Shown here piece by piece: positions 63,535 through 64,000 of a stretch of 64,000 bases of DNA. Source of the stretch: an uncultured Gemmiger sp. Lineage in GTDB: Bacteria; Bacillota; Clostridia; Oscillospirales; Ruminococcaceae. Under the pieces are notes generated by a model, which worked only from the letters and a program-made list of their open reading frames with translations, did no database searches and had not been told where the DNA came from. Position 1 is the stretch's first letter. Each line of letters starts with the position of its first letter. The stretch is from positions 186,001 to 250,000 of the forward strand of contig CALXHR010000002.1 of NCBI GenBank assembly GCA_944388175.1. Direction: 5' to 3'. Both the position numbers and the translations under genes were made by a program.

Positions 63535-63774
63535 TTGAAGCTGAATCAGGCAGTCAGCAAACGCCTTTCCGATCTGCTGGCCGAAAGAAATATGACGCAA
63601 TACCAGTTGTACATGCAAAGCGGCGTGCCAAAATCCACCATCGGCAACATCATCAACTGTTCCTACGATTCTGTAAAACTGCGGATTCTCCATGAAATGT
63701 GCCAGGGGCTTGGCATTGGGCTGAACGCCTTTTTCGACTCCCCTCTTTTTCAAGAGGAAAACTTTGACCCGTGA
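63535..63774 (+). CDS. XRE-family helix-turn-helix regulator
   Basis: A 79-residue DNA-binding protein starting at TTG 63535. The HTH is seen as LSDLLAERNMTQYQLYMQSG then VPKSTIGNIIN. No effector domain follows; the tail is short (FFDSPLFQEENFDP). The start follows GAGCAGGA closely and is weak. It is divergent from the SLOG-like gene, with repeats in the shared promoter region, so it probably represses one or both genes. Confidence 0.83.
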   Translation: MKLNQAVSKRLSDLLAERNMTQYQLYMQSGVPKSTIGNIINCSYDSVKLRILHEMCQGLGIGLNAFFDSPLFQEENFDP

Positions 63775-63810
63775 CCTCTTTGGGCTTGTATGCCCAAAGG
63801 GGTCTTTTTT
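63775..63810 (+). terminator. XRE gene terminator
   Basis: CCTCTTTGGGC (63775-63785) and GCCCAAAGGGG (63791-63802 region) with one wobble, then TCTTTTTT. Confidence 0.85.
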
Positions 63811-64000
63811 CGTCTTTCCGCCAAAAATTCAGCGGGGCAAAACTGCAAAAACAACCTTGCGGGAACCCGTAGGCTGCCTTTGCGCCGAAGCAAACCAAAA
63901 AAGCGGCAGGCGCCCCTTTTGGGGCTGTCCTGCCGTTCTTTTTTGTGTTTTGTGGGTAGTTGCGTAATGCGCCGGTTTCTTGCGGGCGGGGTTCAGGCAC
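63811..64000. other. Window end, no gene supported
   Basis: Only a second intrinsic terminator-like hairpin is clear: GCGGCAGG (63903-63910) and CCTGCCGT (63929-63936), nested GCCCCTTTTGGGGC, then six T by 63944. No ORF with a ribosome site lies between the two terminators. Confidence 0.55.

Noticed and set aside
63653..64000. Minus-strand ORF over the XRE gene end and window edge
   Set aside because: It runs through two intrinsic terminators and overlaps the XRE gene; no family motif or ribosome site.

Overview
This 64 kb chromosomal window is very GC-rich and comes from a low-oxygen, butyrate-forming Firmicute of the Oscillospiraceae/Ruminococcaceae type (Gemmiger/Subdoligranulum/Faecalibacterium-like). 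The evidence is a clustered acetyl-CoA-to-butyrate pathway, a Trp T-box, a preQ1-III class riboswitch ahead of queT, sigma-A promoters and AGGAGG-type ribosome sites. The species assignment is inference. There are about 58 protein genes and one tRNA. There is no rRNA, no prophage, no CRISPR array and no intact insertion sequence.

Layout. 1-5.2 kb: the end of a PFL-family gene, then a trehalose unit (PTS EIIBC and phosphotrehalase, divergent from a GntR repressor, with two matching operators). 5.2-10.1 kb: a ferredoxin-like protein, an operon tsaE-tsaB-rpiB-upp, rodA and a small membrane protein. 10.2-16 kb: a duplicated terminator next to tRNA-Leu(CAA), preQ1-III riboswitch-queT-HAD-DMT transporter, then secA. 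16-20.9 kb: a DUF3783 gene, an ApbE-like gene, and a T-box-controlled trpXYZ-type ABC importer. 20.9-33 kb: an LCP ligase with an unusual C-terminal extension plus a membrane partner; ftsW, gpsA, a phosphoesterase and a cytosolic BMP-domain protein in one operon; a tandem CmpB membrane protein, a hydroxyacid dehydrogenase and queH. 33-38 kb: a two-gene acyl-CoA dehydratase activase system. 38-43 kb: a two-component system with an ABC exporter. 43-49 kb: a rhamnose-type polysaccharide cluster (rfbC, ABC exporter, two large glycosyltransferases and a small protein). 49-51.4 kb: a folate-cycle ligase, a DUF4358 lipoprotein and a TraX-like protein. 51.4-52.3 kb: a non-coding array of hairpins. 52.3-61.7 kb: etfA, etfB, bcd, hbd, crt and thl, then coaD, then ptb and buk. 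61.7-64 kb: a G5/3D cell-wall protein and a divergent SLOG-like/XRE gene pair.

How the genes work together. Thl, Crt, Hbd and Bcd-EtfAB carry two acetyl-CoA to butyryl-CoA; Ptb and Buk recover ATP while releasing butyrate. Trehalose uptake and hydrolysis feed sugar into the cell. RodA, FtsW, LCP, the polysaccharide exporter and the glycosyltransferases build the envelope. QueT (transport) and QueH (last step to queuosine) point to salvage of a queuosine precursor.

The most interesting unexplained structure is the array at 51488-52225. Its units are 20-bp hairpins, each two 9-bp arms around a 2-nt turn. On one side they carry the pentamer CTACA, which reads TGTAG at the 5' foot on the other strand. 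There are four different stem sequences that all pair perfectly. This matches the logic of REP elements (GTAG plus palindrome) moved by RAYT transposases. A related single unit sits inside the butyrate operon. Other leads are a 13-codon ORF with a strong ribosome site between the Trp T-box and trpX, the LCP fusion protein, the ParB-like/BMP cytosolic protein, and the SLOG/XRE pair.
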